Positions 30,046 through 39,908 of a DNA stretch of 64,000 nucleotides are shown here, piece after piece. The DNA lies in NCBI RefSeq assembly GCF_001183965.1, contig NZ_LFZV01000001.1, positions 2,655,031 through 2,719,030 on the forward strand, written 5' to 3'. Every line of letters begins with the position of its first letter. Within the stretch, counting starts at the first letter, position 1. The stretch is from Bacillus sp. FJAT-27916 (lineage in GTDB: Bacteria > Bacillota > Bacilli > Bacillales > Pradoshiaceae). The notes under the pieces were generated by a model. That model was not told where the DNA came from. It saw only the letters and a program-made list of their open reading frames with translations, and ran no database searches. The position numbers and the translations under genes were made by a program.

Positions 30046-31131
30046 TCACCTCGTCTCTTCTTTCCTTTCCTTCGCACGCAGCTGTCCGCATGCCGCATCA
30101 ATATCATGCCCTTGTTCTCTTCTTGTCGTTACGTTCACACCATGCTTTTTAAGCGTATCTTCAAATAGTTTGATTTGCTCTTTCGGGGTACGTACATAGT
30201 CTCTCTCCGGCACATAGTTGACCGGAATTAAGTTTACGTGGCATTTCAATCCCTTAATTAAGGCAGCCAATTCCTCCGCATGCTCAACCTGATCATTCTC
30301 CCCGCCGAATAAACCATACTCAAACGTGATGCGCCGGCCTGTTTTATCCACATAATACTTAACAGCCTCCATCAGCTGAGGAAGCTTATAAGCCCGGTTA
30401 ATTGGCATTAATTTGCTTCGCAGCTCCGTATTCGGCGCATGAAGGGAAATAGCAAAGTTAATCTGAAGCTTCTCATCGGCGAACTTATAGATCTTCGGTA
30501 CAATTCCGCTCGTTGACACCGTAATATGACGGGCACCGATATTCAACCCTTTATCATGATTGATAATGCGCAGGAAGGACATCATATTATCGTAATTATC
30601 GAACGGCTCGCCAATACCCATGATAACGACGGAACTGACGCGCTCACCAAGCTCATCAAGCGCTTGCTGTACTTTTACGACCTGTGCGACGATTTCTCCT
30701 GCCTCCAGATTTCGTTTCAGCCCGCCTAATGTGGATGCACAGAACGTACAGCCAATCCGGCAGCCAACCTGAGTGGTAACACAGACTGAATTACCGTAAT
30801 CATGTCTCATTAGAACCGTTTCAATGGAGTAGCCATCATGCAGCTCAAATAAGAATTTGATCGTGCCATCCTTGGATGTTTGCTGAATAAGCGTGTTTAA
30901 GGTTGTTAAGGTAAAGGATTCCGCCAATTTGGTTCGAAGATCCTTTGAAAGATTCGTCATATCCTCAAAGGAGGATACTCTCTTCTCATATAGCCATTCA
31001 TATATTTGTGATGCTCGAAATGCCTTTTCGCCATTTTGTTCGAGCCATTCTTTTAGTTCATCTAGCTGCAAGGAGTAGATTGACGGCTTTTCATCCTGCT
31101 TCTTTACTGCCTTCACTTTTGATTGTTCCAT
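30046..31131 (-). CDS. rlmN: Dual-specificity 23S rRNA A2503 / tRNA A37 methyltransferase
   Basis: 361 aa radical-SAM enzyme that makes 2-methyladenosine. The cluster motif is C124-RIG-C128-TF-C131, followed by [15 protein letters not shown]. The conserved catalytic cysteine appears near the C-terminus in [19 protein letters not shown] and HVNLIPVNY are family motifs. Two nt after rsmB. It is the native RlmN type rather than the Cfr resistance enzyme, judging by housekeeping context. Confidence 0.96.
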   Translation of the reverse strand: MEQSKVKAVKKQDEKPSIYSLQLDELKEWLEQNGEKAFRASQIYEWLYEKRVSSFEDMTNLSKDLRTKLAESFTLTTLNTLIQQTSKDGTIKFLFELHDGYSIETVLMRHDYGNSVCVTTQVGCRIGCTFCASTLGGLKRNLEAGEIVAQVVKVQQALDELGERVSSVVIMGIGEPFDNYDNMMSFLRIINHDKGLNIGARHITVSTSGIVPKIYKFADEKLQINFAISLHAPNTELRSKLMPINRAYKLPQLMEAVKYYVDKTGRRITFEYGLFGGENDQVEHAEELAALIKGLKCHVNLIPVNYVPERDYVRTPKEQIKLFEDTLKKHGVNVTTRREQGHDIDAACGQLRAKERKEETR

Positions 31132-31133
31132 TA

Positions 31134-32480
31134 TTAAGCCTTCCTTCGAATGGAAGCAATGAAGAATCCATCACTTCCGAAATATTGTGGTAGTATTTGT
31201 ACAGTGTTCTCGTTGACATATGGCTTGACAGCTTCAGGCAGTCGACTTGCAAGGGTAAGGTCTCGTTCAAACTCCTTGTTCTCCTCTAAAAAGGCATCGA
31301 TAATCGCTTCATTTTCTTCTCTGCCTACCGTGCATGTGCTATACGTGATTGTTCCCCCAGCCTTTACGAGTCCGGATACTTTCCTTAGGATCGTTAATTG
31401 GATGGCTGATAAAGAATGAAGGTCTGCCTCTGTTTTTGTATATTTGGCATCCGGCTTTCTCTTCAGCACACCGAGGCCTGAGCATGGGGCATCTACTAAT
31501 ATTTTATCAAATGTTTGCGGCTCGAAAAACTCTGCAATTTTTCGTGCATCCATCTGTCTAGTCTCTATATTCGACAAACCAAGTCTCATTGCCTGTTCAT
31601 CAATTAATTTTGTCTTATGAGCATGCAAATCAAGGGCAATAATTTTCCCCTCATTCTCCATTCTCTCACCCATATGCGTTGTTTTACCGCCAGGAGCGGC
31701 ACAGCTGTCCAGCACCATCTCTTCTCCATTTGGTGAAACCGCGTGGGCAACAAGCATAGAGCTCTCATCCTGAATGCAGATCAGTCCATTCTTATATGCA
31801 TCAGACAATGCCAGATTGCCGCGCAAGGACCGGATACCATCTTCATTCAAGAGGCTCGGCTCTGCCGTAAATCCTTCCTCTGCAAGGATTTTCAGAACCT
31901 CTTCCCTCGTTGTTTTCAGTCTATTAACCCTTGCTGTCTGAACTGGTGCATGCAGGTTTTCCTCGCACATTTGTTCCGTTTTCTCCAAACCAAATTGCTG
32001 AGCCCATTGCTTCACGAGCCAGAGCGGATGGCTGGTTGAAATGGAAATCCTCTCAAGCGGGTCTTTGATTGCTGAGATATCAGGCACTCCCTCACGCTGA
32101 ATGGAACGAAGCACGCCGTTCACAAGCGATGCTACACCCCGATGGCCTCTTTTCTTCGCAATTTCGACCGCTTCATGAATGGCTGCCCTGTCTGGCACGC
32201 GATCTAAGTATTGCATCTGGAAGACGGTCATTTTCAATAAACTCAGTACCCAAGGCTGCATTTTTTTAGGATTTTTGATAAATGGGGTTATATAATAGTC
32301 CAATGTCATTTCACGCTGAATCGTGCCATACACAAGTTCGGTTAATAAGCCGACATCTTTTGAAGATAGCTCCGATTCCTTAATCGCGTGGTTAAGTGAT
32401 AGATTGCTGTATGCTTTATTCTTTTGTACAGCCGTTAATATATCCAGGGCAATTTCCCTGACATTCTTTTTTTGAGGCAT
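31134..32480 (-). CDS. rsmB: 16S rRNA m5C967 methyltransferase RsmB (Sun)
   Basis: 448 aa. N-terminal NusB-like RNA-binding domain (residues 1-140) and C-terminal SAM-dependent m5C methyltransferase: [31 protein letters not shown] with one catalytic Cys and [12 protein letters not shown] with the other. Packed between fmt and rlmN with 2-3 nt spacing. Confidence 0.96.
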   Translation of the reverse strand: MPQKKNVREIALDILTAVQKNKAYSNLSLNHAIKESELSSKDVGLLTELVYGTIQREMTLDYYITPFIKNPKKMQPWVLSLLKMTVFQMQYLDRVPDRAAIHEAVEIAKKRGHRGVASLVNGVLRSIQREGVPDISAIKDPLERISISTSHPLWLVKQWAQQFGLEKTEQMCEENLHAPVQTARVNRLKTTREEVLKILAEEGFTAEPSLLNEDGIRSLRGNLALSDAYKNGLICIQDESSMLVAHAVSPNGEEMVLDSCAAPGGKTTHMGERMENEGKIIALDLHAHKTKLIDEQAMRLGLSNIETRQMDARKIAEFFEPQTFDKILVDAPCSGLGVLKRKPDAKYTKTEADLHSLSAIQLTILRKVSGLVKAGGTITYSTCTVGREENEAIIDAFLEENKEFERDLTLASRLPEAVKPYVNENTVQILPQYFGSDGFFIASIRRKA

Positions 32481-32483
32481 TCT

Positions 32484-33425
32484 TTATTCTCCCAATTTCA
32501 TTCCTGGCGCAAAATCATGTGCACCTCTTAGCATTTGCTCGGCGCTCATTCTTTTCTTGCCGGCAGGCTGTAATTCCGTAATCTTAATAGCTGTATGATT
32601 TCCAGTCTTCACAAGGATACCATCCTTAAGAAGTTCAAGCACCTCTCCAGGTTCGCCAGCCTTTGTGGAGGATACTTTTTCTGTCCACCAAACCTTAATG
32701 ACTTTCCCTTTAAATAAAGTATAGGCGACTGGCCACGGATGCAAACCACGTACATGGTTATAAATCTCTTCGCCGGTTTTTGTCCAATCGATTAATTCCT
32801 GCTCCCGTTTAATATTTGAAGCGAAAGTCGCGTCTTCCTCATTCTGCTTCACAGGAGTGATTTCCCCGTTTAAAAGGGCTGGAATTGTCTTTGAAGTCAG
32901 CTCTGCCCCAGCAGCGCTTAATTTATCATGCAGACTTCCTGTATGATCGGTTTCCTCGATTGGCACTTCTACTTTTGCAAGCATGTCTCCTGCGTCTAAT
33001 TTTTCCACCATATACATGATTGTCACGCCGGTTTTCTCTTTTCCCTGTATGATTGCATAATGAATCGGCGCTCCACCGCGCAGTTCTGGAAGCAAGGACG
33101 CGTGGACGTTAATGCAGCCGTATTTAGGTGCCTCAAGCAGACGTTTCGGCAGAATTTGTCCAAATGCAGCTGTCACGATTAAATCTGGCTCAAGCGCCAA
33201 TACTTTATCGACCTCTTCATCCAGTCTGATTTTCTCAGGCTGAAGCACTTGAATACCATGCTTTTCGGCGGTCACCTTAACCGGCGGCGGTGTCAGCACA
33301 CGTTTACGGCCTACAGGACGGTCTGGCTGCGTAACAACCCCGACAACTGAATACCCATCTTCAATTAAACGTTCCAAGACGCCTACGGAAAAATCCGGCG
33401 TGCCCATAAATACGATTCTTGTCAT
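32484..33425 (-). CDS. fmt: Methionyl-tRNA formyltransferase
   Basis: 313 aa. Formylates initiator Met-tRNA using 10-formyl-THF. Starts [20 protein letters not shown]; the [16 protein letters not shown] motif marks the formyl-transfer site and [11 protein letters not shown] follows. The C-terminal OB-like domain is complete. The start overlaps the def stop by four bases, coupling formylation and deformylation genes. Confidence 0.98.
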   Translation of the reverse strand: MTRIVFMGTPDFSVGVLERLIEDGYSVVGVVTQPDRPVGRKRVLTPPPVKVTAEKHGIQVLQPEKIRLDEEVDKVLALEPDLIVTAAFGQILPKRLLEAPKYGCINVHASLLPELRGGAPIHYAIIQGKEKTGVTIMYMVEKLDAGDMLAKVEVPIEETDHTGSLHDKLSAAGAELTSKTIPALLNGEITPVKQNEEDATFASNIKREQELIDWTKTGEEIYNHVRGLHPWPVAYTLFKGKVIKVWWTEKVSSTKAGEPGEVLELLKDGILVKTGNHTAIKITELQPAGKKRMSAEQMLRGAHDFAPGMKLGE

Positions 33426-33907
33426 TCTGCTTCATATCCTTCCAACTCTTCTTCACTCACATAACGGCTTACCTTCGAGGTAAACAGCACTCCCTCCAGA
33501 TGGTCCATCTCATGGAGAATCGCTCTTGCCATATAATCCTCCGCCTCTATCACGCACCATCTGCCAAAGCGGTCCTGTGCCTGAACCTTTACAAATGTCG
33601 GTCTTTCAACCTCCCCGTAAATTCCCGGGAAGCTCAAGCACCCTTCTATATCCGTATCCTTCCCATTACTTTCAATGAGTTCGGGATTGATCAATTCAAT
33701 TGTTCCAGATTCATCATCCACATCAACGATGGCTACTTGAATATTTTTGCCGATTTGAGGAGCAGCAAGACCTACGCCATCAGCCTCAATCATCGTATCG
33801 TACATATCATCAAGCAGCTTTGCTAATTTCTTATCAAAGACCTCTACCTTCTTGCAGGTTGTCTCCAGCCTCTTGTCTGGATGTTTCACGATTGGTAATA
33901 CAGCCAC
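33422..33907 (-). CDS. def: Peptide deformylase
   Basis: 161 aa, GTG start preceded by AAGGAAAAAAG. Removes the N-formyl group from nascent proteins. All three motifs are present: GVGLAAPQ (44-51), EGCLSFPG with metal-binding Cys90, and HEMDH with His132/His136 and catalytic Glu133. Type 1 by length. Confidence 0.97.
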   Translation of the reverse strand: MAVLPIVKHPDKRLETTCKKVEVFDKKLAKLLDDMYDTMIEADGVGLAAPQIGKNIQVAIVDVDDESGTIELINPELIESNGKDTDIEGCLSFPGIYGEVERPTFVKVQAQDRFGRWCVIEAEDYMARAILHEMDHLEGVLFTSKVSRYVSEEELEGYEAE

Positions 33908-33924
33908 TTCTTTTTTCCTTCTTT

Positions 33925-36339
33925 CTACATCATAATAAACGGATTCACATCAATCGACAGTTGAAGACCGGATTGTGCAGCATTTCGTCCATATGTTTCA
34001 TTTAATGTTTTTAAGATTTCCGTTAGTTTCGGTTCCCGCTTGTATTTTATCAGACATTGGTATCTATATCTATTATTGATTCTAGACATAGGAGAAGCAG
34101 ATGGTCCGAACACCACTGTATGCGGGCCGACATTCCTCTTAATGAATGTCGTAATCTTATCTGCCGTATCCATTGCCTTCAGCACATCCTCATGAGATAC
34201 GGTCAATAGGGCGATATAATAATACGGTGGATAATCATTTTGCTTCCTTAGAAACATCTCCCGCATGAAGAATCCCTCATAATCCTGTTCGGCGGCGAGC
34301 TGGATGCTGTAATGCTCTGGCGTATAGGTTTGGATGACGACCTCGCCAGGCAGCTCATGCCTGCCCGCACGTCCGCTCACCTGTGTAAGCAGTTGGAATG
34401 TTCGTTCAGATGCCCGGAAGTCCGGCAGATGGAGCATTGTATCAGCCGATAAAACACCGACGAGCGTTACCTTCGGGAAATCCAGGCCCTTAGCAATCAT
34501 TTGCGTGCCGAGCAGAATATCAGCCTGTCCATCCTCAAACTTCTTCAATAAAGCCTCATGAGCTCCCTTACGACTTGTTGTATCAACATCCATCCGGATG
34601 ACTCTTGCATGCGGCATCAGTTTGCCAAGTTCCTCCTCAACCTTTTGCGTACCGGTTCCAAAATAGCGGATATGGTCACTTCCACAATCAGGGCATACAT
34701 CCGGCACTCTCTCTTCCAGCCCGCAGTAGTGACATTTCATGAGCGACTGGACGCGGTGGAAGGTCATTGACACATCACAGTTTGGACAAGTAACAACCAA
34801 ACCGCAATTGCGGCACATGACAAAGGATGAATGTCCGCGCCGATTAAGCATTAAGACGGATTGCTCACCTTTTTCCACTCGCTCCTTCAGCTTCTCAAAT
34901 AGAAGCTCAGAAAACATAGAACGATTCCCGCCTCTCATTTCATCCCTCATGTCAACGATAGACACTTCCGGCAAGGCCCGCTGATTGACACGGCTTTTCA
35001 GCGTGAGCAAGGTATATACCCCTTTTTTTGCACGGGCAAAGGTTTCAAGCGACGGAGTGGCACTGCCTAGGATAACCGGGCAATGATGATGGCCTGCCCG
35101 TTTCAAAGCGACATCCCTTGAATGATACCTCGGTGTCTCCTCCTGCTTATAGCTGCCCTCATGCTCCTCGTCAATGATAATCAGGCCGATATTCGTAAAC
35201 GGAGCGAATACAGCAGATCTTGCCCCAACGACAACCTTCACCTCGCCACGCTGAATTTTCCTCCACTCATCATATTTTTCACCAGTGGACAATCCGCTAT
35301 GTAACACGGCAACCAAATTGCCAAAGCGGCGTTTAAAGCGTGTAACCATCATGGGGGTTAACGATATCTCCGGCACAAGCACAATGGCTTCTTTCCCTTG
35401 ATCGACAATGCGCTTGATGGATTGAAGATAGATTTCCGTTTTGCCGCTTCCAGTTACCCCGTACAGCAGGAAGGTTTCATTCCTTTTCTCCGCTACAGCC
35501 CTCTCAATCGGTCCCATTGCACCACGCTGCTCTTCTGTCAGGGGTAAGGTAGCATCTGGCTCAAATTCCTGCTGGTCATAATGATCCCGGTAGGATTCTC
35601 GTTCTTCCATGTGAAGAACACCTTTATTGACGAGCGGTTTAAGTGCTGAATAGCCGGATAAACCTGTCTCCTTCAAAACTTTTGACAGGGAGACCTCCTC
35701 GTTGTTCTCTAAGAAATAATTCAGCACAAGCCTTTGATTCTTAGCGGTTTTGGCCGTTGCATTCAGCTGATTTATCAGGCCGTCCCGGTCGAGCAGAGGC
35801 TTAATATATTTTTCCTTTTTTACATTTCCTTTATTGCTGACTTTGATGGAGAGCTCTAGCACTCCACGGTCCATTTCAGCTTTTATGAGCGGCAATAACG
35901 CATCATTTTGGACATCATCCCATTTAACGGTTCCTGTTTTTTGAAAGGCAGACTGGAGCTCCGGCAGCAGATCTGCTGCTGACATGCCCCTTGAGAGCCT
36001 GACTTGCTTTTCATATTTCGCCTTCATGGCTGCCGGAAGCATTGCTTGGAAGGCGGAGATCTTAAAGCACATCGTCTCATCAGCCAGCCAATGCCCGAGT
36101 TCAAGGAGCTCTTTATTCAGAGCTGGCTCTATATCTAGAAGACCGCTGATACTCTTTAACGCCTTAAACTCAGAGGTCTCCTTCAGTCTCACCACAAAAC
36201 CAAGCAGCTTACGCGGTCCGAATGGTACTGTAACCCTCATGCCTTCTTGAATCATTCCGGCCCATTTATCGGGGACACGGTAATCAAAAGGCCGGTCCGT
36301 TTGCTGGGCCGGCACATCGACAATGACTTCAGCTATCAT
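33925..36339 (-). CDS. priA: Primosomal replication-restart helicase PriA
   Basis: 804 aa. Reloads the replisome at collapsed forks. N-terminal DNA-binding domains, SF2 helicase with GVTGSGKTEIYL, DEEH (IIIDEEHEGSYKQEE), SATPSLET. Eight zinc-binding cysteines run from CRNCGLVVTCPNC through CHYCG to CPDCG. The start overlaps the coaBC stop (TAATG), typical of this pair. Confidence 0.97.
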   Translation of the reverse strand: MIAEVIVDVPAQQTDRPFDYRVPDKWAGMIQEGMRVTVPFGPRKLLGFVVRLKETSEFKALKSISGLLDIEPALNKELLELGHWLADETMCFKISAFQAMLPAAMKAKYEKQVRLSRGMSAADLLPELQSAFQKTGTVKWDDVQNDALLPLIKAEMDRGVLELSIKVSNKGNVKKEKYIKPLLDRDGLINQLNATAKTAKNQRLVLNYFLENNEEVSLSKVLKETGLSGYSALKPLVNKGVLHMEERESYRDHYDQQEFEPDATLPLTEEQRGAMGPIERAVAEKRNETFLLYGVTGSGKTEIYLQSIKRIVDQGKEAIVLVPEISLTPMMVTRFKRRFGNLVAVLHSGLSTGEKYDEWRKIQRGEVKVVVGARSAVFAPFTNIGLIIIDEEHEGSYKQEETPRYHSRDVALKRAGHHHCPVILGSATPSLETFARAKKGVYTLLTLKSRVNQRALPEVSIVDMRDEMRGGNRSMFSELLFEKLKERVEKGEQSVLMLNRRGHSSFVMCRNCGLVVTCPNCDVSMTFHRVQSLMKCHYCGLEERVPDVCPDCGSDHIRYFGTGTQKVEEELGKLMPHARVIRMDVDTTSRKGAHEALLKKFEDGQADILLGTQMIAKGLDFPKVTLVGVLSADTMLHLPDFRASERTFQLLTQVSGRAGRHELPGEVVIQTYTPEHYSIQLAAEQDYEGFFMREMFLRKQNDYPPYYYIALLTVSHEDVLKAMDTADKITTFIKRNVGPHTVVFGPSASPMSRINNRYRYQCLIKYKREPKLTEILKTLNETYGRNAAQSGLQLSIDVNPFIMM

Positions 36340-37550
36340 TACACATTTGCCTCGATGGGTTCCATCCTGGCTGCTTCATTCAGAATTGCCTCTGCAGTCT
36401 CAAGCTTGCTCATTAACGGCAATTCCACTGAGGTGCCATCTTTCTTGTAAAGTGTCACAATATTTGTGTCTGTGCCAAAGCCTGCTCCCTCTTTCATGAC
36501 ATCATTGGCCACAATCATATCCGCATTCTTCTTCACAAGCTTTTTCTTGGCGTACTCTTCCACATTATTCGTTTCCGCAGCGAAACCGATTAGAATTTGT
36601 CCGTTTTTTCGTCTCCCGGCTTCCGCTAGAATATCTTTCGTCCTGGTCATCGCCAGGCTCATATCTCCATCCTGCTTCTTGACCTTCTGGCTTGCTGCTT
36701 GAAGCGGTTTATAATCTGCCACAGCGGCTGTGCCGATGATAATATCTGCTTTTGTCATTTCCTCCATGACTGCCTCATACATCTCCAATGCACTCTCAAC
36801 TGAAATGACTCGGGCGCCAGACGGCGGTATGACGGTAACTGGACCGCTTACCACGGTGACCTCAGCCCCCATCTTCAGCGCTGCCTCTGCCAGAGAATAG
36901 CCCATCTTTCCTGTTGAATAATTAGATACATATCGGACTGGGTCAATTTTCTCTCGGGTGGGTCCTGCCGTAATAAGGATCCTTTTCCCATATAAAGGAC
37001 GTGTACCTGGATCAAAGTGCGCGCTCAGCACTTCGACAATGGCCTCCGGCTCCTCCAGCCTGCCTTTTCCGACATAACCACAGGCCAGATATCCTTCATT
37101 CGGTTCAATAAAGGAATAGCCATCCTCACGCAAGCGATTCATATTGCGCTGCACTGCCTTATGCTCATACATATGGACATTCATCGCTGGTGCAATGAAA
37201 AGTGGAGCCGTTACAGCAAGCAGAATGGTAGACACCATATCATCTGCAATCCCGTTCGCCAATTTCCCAATGATATTGGCTGTCGCAGGAGCAATAACAG
37301 CAGCATCTGCCCAATCAGCCAAATCGATATGAGCAATCTTCCCAGGGATTTTTTCATCAAATGTGTCAAAGAAGACGTCATTTCTAGACAAGGACTGAAA
37401 CGTGAGCGGTGTGACAAACTTCATGGCAGATTCACTCATAACAACCTTAACCTCTGCCCCTGCCTGCACAAGCTTGCTCGTTAGGGTCGCTGCTTTATAA
37501 ACGGCAATTCCGCCGGTAACAAACAAAAGGATTTTCTTATCTTTCAGCAT
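36339..37550 (-). CDS. coaBC: Bifunctional phosphopantothenoylcysteine decarboxylase/synthetase
   Basis: 403 aa. Makes 4'-phosphopantetheine for coenzyme A in two steps. N-terminal flavoprotein decarboxylase (1-185) with GGIAVYKAATL, the HIDLADWAD active-site His, PAMNVHMYEH and the LACGYVGKGRL cysteine loop. C-terminal CTP-dependent synthetase contains ITAGPTREKIDPVRYVSNYSTGKMG. Preceded by two consecutive terminators that insulate it from rpoZ. Confidence 0.97.
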   Translation of the reverse strand: MLKDKKILLFVTGGIAVYKAATLTSKLVQAGAEVKVVMSESAMKFVTPLTFQSLSRNDVFFDTFDEKIPGKIAHIDLADWADAAVIAPATANIIGKLANGIADDMVSTILLAVTAPLFIAPAMNVHMYEHKAVQRNMNRLREDGYSFIEPNEGYLACGYVGKGRLEEPEAIVEVLSAHFDPGTRPLYGKRILITAGPTREKIDPVRYVSNYSTGKMGYSLAEAALKMGAEVTVVSGPVTVIPPSGARVISVESALEMYEAVMEEMTKADIIIGTAAVADYKPLQAASQKVKKQDGDMSLAMTRTKDILAEAGRRKNGQILIGFAAETNNVEEYAKKKLVKKNADMIVANDVMKEGAGFGTDTNIVTLYKKDGTSVELPLMSKLETAEAILNEAARMEPIEANV

Positions 37551-37635
37551 TTCTTTCCCTCCGCCATCAACTATTCTGCAGACTGTGCTTCCCGGCTGTT
37601 CACCCAGCTTTATACGGGCTTTCCGTACAGTCTTC

Positions 37636-37663
37636 TAAAAAAAGCGGGAAATGCTTTTCCCGC
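37636..37663 (-). terminator. Second of two tandem terminators after rpoZ
   Basis: Minus-strand hairpin GCGGGAAAA / TTTCCCGC (37663-37644) followed by a run of seven T. Confidence 0.88.
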
Positions 37664-37716
37664 AAACTTATTCCTATTATTCTTTACTATAAACGGTGCA
37701 CGGTATTACTGCCAGC

Positions 37717-37750
37717 AAAAAAAACAACCTTCAGAAGCTGTAAGGTTGTT
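37717..37750 (-). terminator. Intrinsic terminator directly after rpoZ
   Basis: Minus-strand hairpin AACAACCTT / AAGGTTGTT (37750-37723) followed by a run of eight T. About 15 nt after the rpoZ stop. Confidence 0.9.
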
Positions 37751-37764
37751 TTCTTTCTGTTATA

Positions 37765-37983
37765 TCAATAATCTAGAACTTCGTCTGAAACAACTTTGTA
37801 GGTAAGGTCGCCTGAATGGATTTCTTCAAGCGCTTTGCCGACATATTTATGTGAAACCGGCTTTGCGATTCTAGAAGGCTCGCCTGATTCCTGTAAGAAG
37901 CGGGCACGCTTAGCTGCCACAGATACTAAAGAATACTTTGAATCAATTTTCGTTAACAATGCGTCAATAGATGGATATAACAT
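37765..37983 (-). CDS. rpoZ: RNA polymerase omega subunit
   Basis: 72 aa starting [28 protein letters not shown], the full omega signature. TTGGAGGAAG precedes this ATG; the longer frame upstream overlaps gmk and was rejected. Helps assemble beta' into RNA polymerase. Follows gmk by one base, as in B. subtilis. Confidence 0.97.
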   Translation of the reverse strand: MLYPSIDALLTKIDSKYSLVSVAAKRARFLQESGEPSRIAKPVSHKYVGKALEEIHSGDLTYKVVSDEVLDY

Positions 37984-37984
37984 A

Positions 37985-38611
<627 letters not shown>

Positions 38612-38875
38612 CTATCCTTCCGACACGCTTTCATCTCGATCATGTAATCTTGCTGCTACCGTTTCCGGCTGAACAGCTGATAAAACGACATGGTCACTAT
38701 CTGTAATGATGACTGCGCGCGTCCTTCTTCCATACGTGGCATCCACTAATGAGCCTTTATCCCTTGCATCCTGGATAATTCTCTTTATAGGTGCCGACTC
38801 CGGACTAACAATGGTTACAATACGATTGGCGGAAACGATGTTCCCAAAACCGATATTGATTAATTTGATTGACAT
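38612..38875 (-). CDS. remA: Extracellular matrix regulator RemA (YlzA, DUF370)
   Basis: 87 aa. The DUF370 sequence [33 protein letters not shown] is nearly invariant in Bacillus. RemA is a DNA-binding oligomer that activates matrix and osmoprotection genes in B. subtilis. GGATGGAGG precedes the ATG. The stop abuts gmk. Confidence 0.96.
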   Translation of the reverse strand: MSIKLINIGFGNIVSANRIVTIVSPESAPIKRIIQDARDKGSLVDATYGRRTRAVIITDSDHVVLSAVQPETVAARLHDRDESVSEG

Positions 38876-38927
38876 TGATTAGCCTCCATCCCTATTGTTT
38901 GCTTGTATGTATGGTCATAAACTCTGT

Positions 38928-39803
38928 TTATTCTACATTTTGGACTTGCTCTTTCATTTTCTCAAGAATCGCCTTCATTTCGACCACTTCTTTTGCGATG
39001 CCTGAATCACTTGCCTTAGAACCAATTGTATTGGTTTCACGATTCATTTCCTGGATGAGGAAATCAAGCTTTCTTCCAATAGGACCGGATGCCTCCAGAC
39101 CCTCAGCAAATTGGACAATATGGCTTTTCAGCCTTGAGATTTCTTCATGTATATCCGCTTTATCCGTAAACAAAGCAATCTCAGTCAGCAGCCTATTTTT
39201 ATCATAAGCATCCCCGACAGCTTCTTCAAGTTTTTGCTTCAATCGTGCTTCATAAGCTTTCGGCACAGTCGGAGCAAGCCTTTCGACAACCTCAAGTTCC
39301 CCCTGAAGCTTTTGTAAATGTCCCAATAAATCCTGTTTTAGAAATTGGCCTTCCTTCTCCCTCATGGAGGATAGATGTGCGGCTGCTTCTTCCACAGTCT
39401 TCAACAGCAAGCCTTCGAGACTTGAGTTGTCCTGTTCTTTTTCCTCTATCTGAATGAAGTGCTCAAGCTGGAGCAGGTCGGTCAGCTTCGTTTCTGTAAA
39501 AGCGCTGAACCTGCTGTTGAATTCAGATGATATATTCATAATCTGGTCCATTAGTTCCCAGTTAGGCGTTACAACCCGCTTAACAGCCCCTTCTCCTTGG
39601 AGGCTGATAAAGACTTCAATTCTACCCCTTTGTAACTTTTGCTGAATAATCTTTTTCATTCTGTCTTCATACATCATTAATTGTCGAGGCGATCGGATAC
39701 TGCACTCAAAAAAACGGTGATTGACACTTTTCATCTCTACAGTAATAGCCAATGTATCATCTTCGTTTTTTGCTCTTCCATAACCAGTCATGCTTAAGAT
39801 CAT
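38928..39803 (-). CDS. yloC: YicC/YloC family endoribonuclease
   Basis: 291 aa. N-terminal YicC domain starts MILSMTGYGRAKNEDD with VEMKSVNHRFFECSIRSPR; C-terminal DUF1732 domain holds DIHEEISRLKSHI and GRKLDFLIQEMNREANT-like sequence (here REtnT). E. coli YicC is a manganese-dependent endoribonuclease; function in Bacillus is inferred by homology. First gene of yloC-remA-gmk-rpoZ after the yloB terminator. Confidence 0.93.
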   Translation of the reverse strand: MILSMTGYGRAKNEDDTLAITVEMKSVNHRFFECSIRSPRQLMMYEDRMKKIIQQKLQRGRIEVFISLQGEGAVKRVVTPNWELMDQIMNISSEFNSRFSAFTETKLTDLLQLEHFIQIEEKEQDNSSLEGLLLKTVEEAAAHLSSMREKEGQFLKQDLLGHLQKLQGELEVVERLAPTVPKAYEARLKQKLEEAVGDAYDKNRLLTEIALFTDKADIHEEISRLKSHIVQFAEGLEASGPIGRKLDFLIQEMNRETNTIGSKASDSGIAKEVVEMKAILEKMKEQVQNVE

Positions 39804-39854
39804 TTAGCAACAGCTCCAATCTACACCGTTTCACTATCTAAAATGAAACCATAT

Positions 39855-39891
39855 AAAAATAAAAAGGTAATAGAGAACCCTCTACTACCTT
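39855..39891 (-). terminator. Intrinsic terminator after yloB
   Basis: Minus-strand hairpin AAGGTAGTAGAG / CTCTATTACCTT (39891-39864) with loop GGTT and one G-T pair, followed by TTTATTTTT. Confidence 0.9.
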
Positions 39892-39908
39892 AAAAATTAT
39901 ATCACAAT

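Noticed and set aside
30046-31131. Cfr-type antibiotic resistance methyltransferase
   Set aside because: Embedded between rsmB and prpC as in B. subtilis, which indicates native rlmN; no mobile-element signs nearby.
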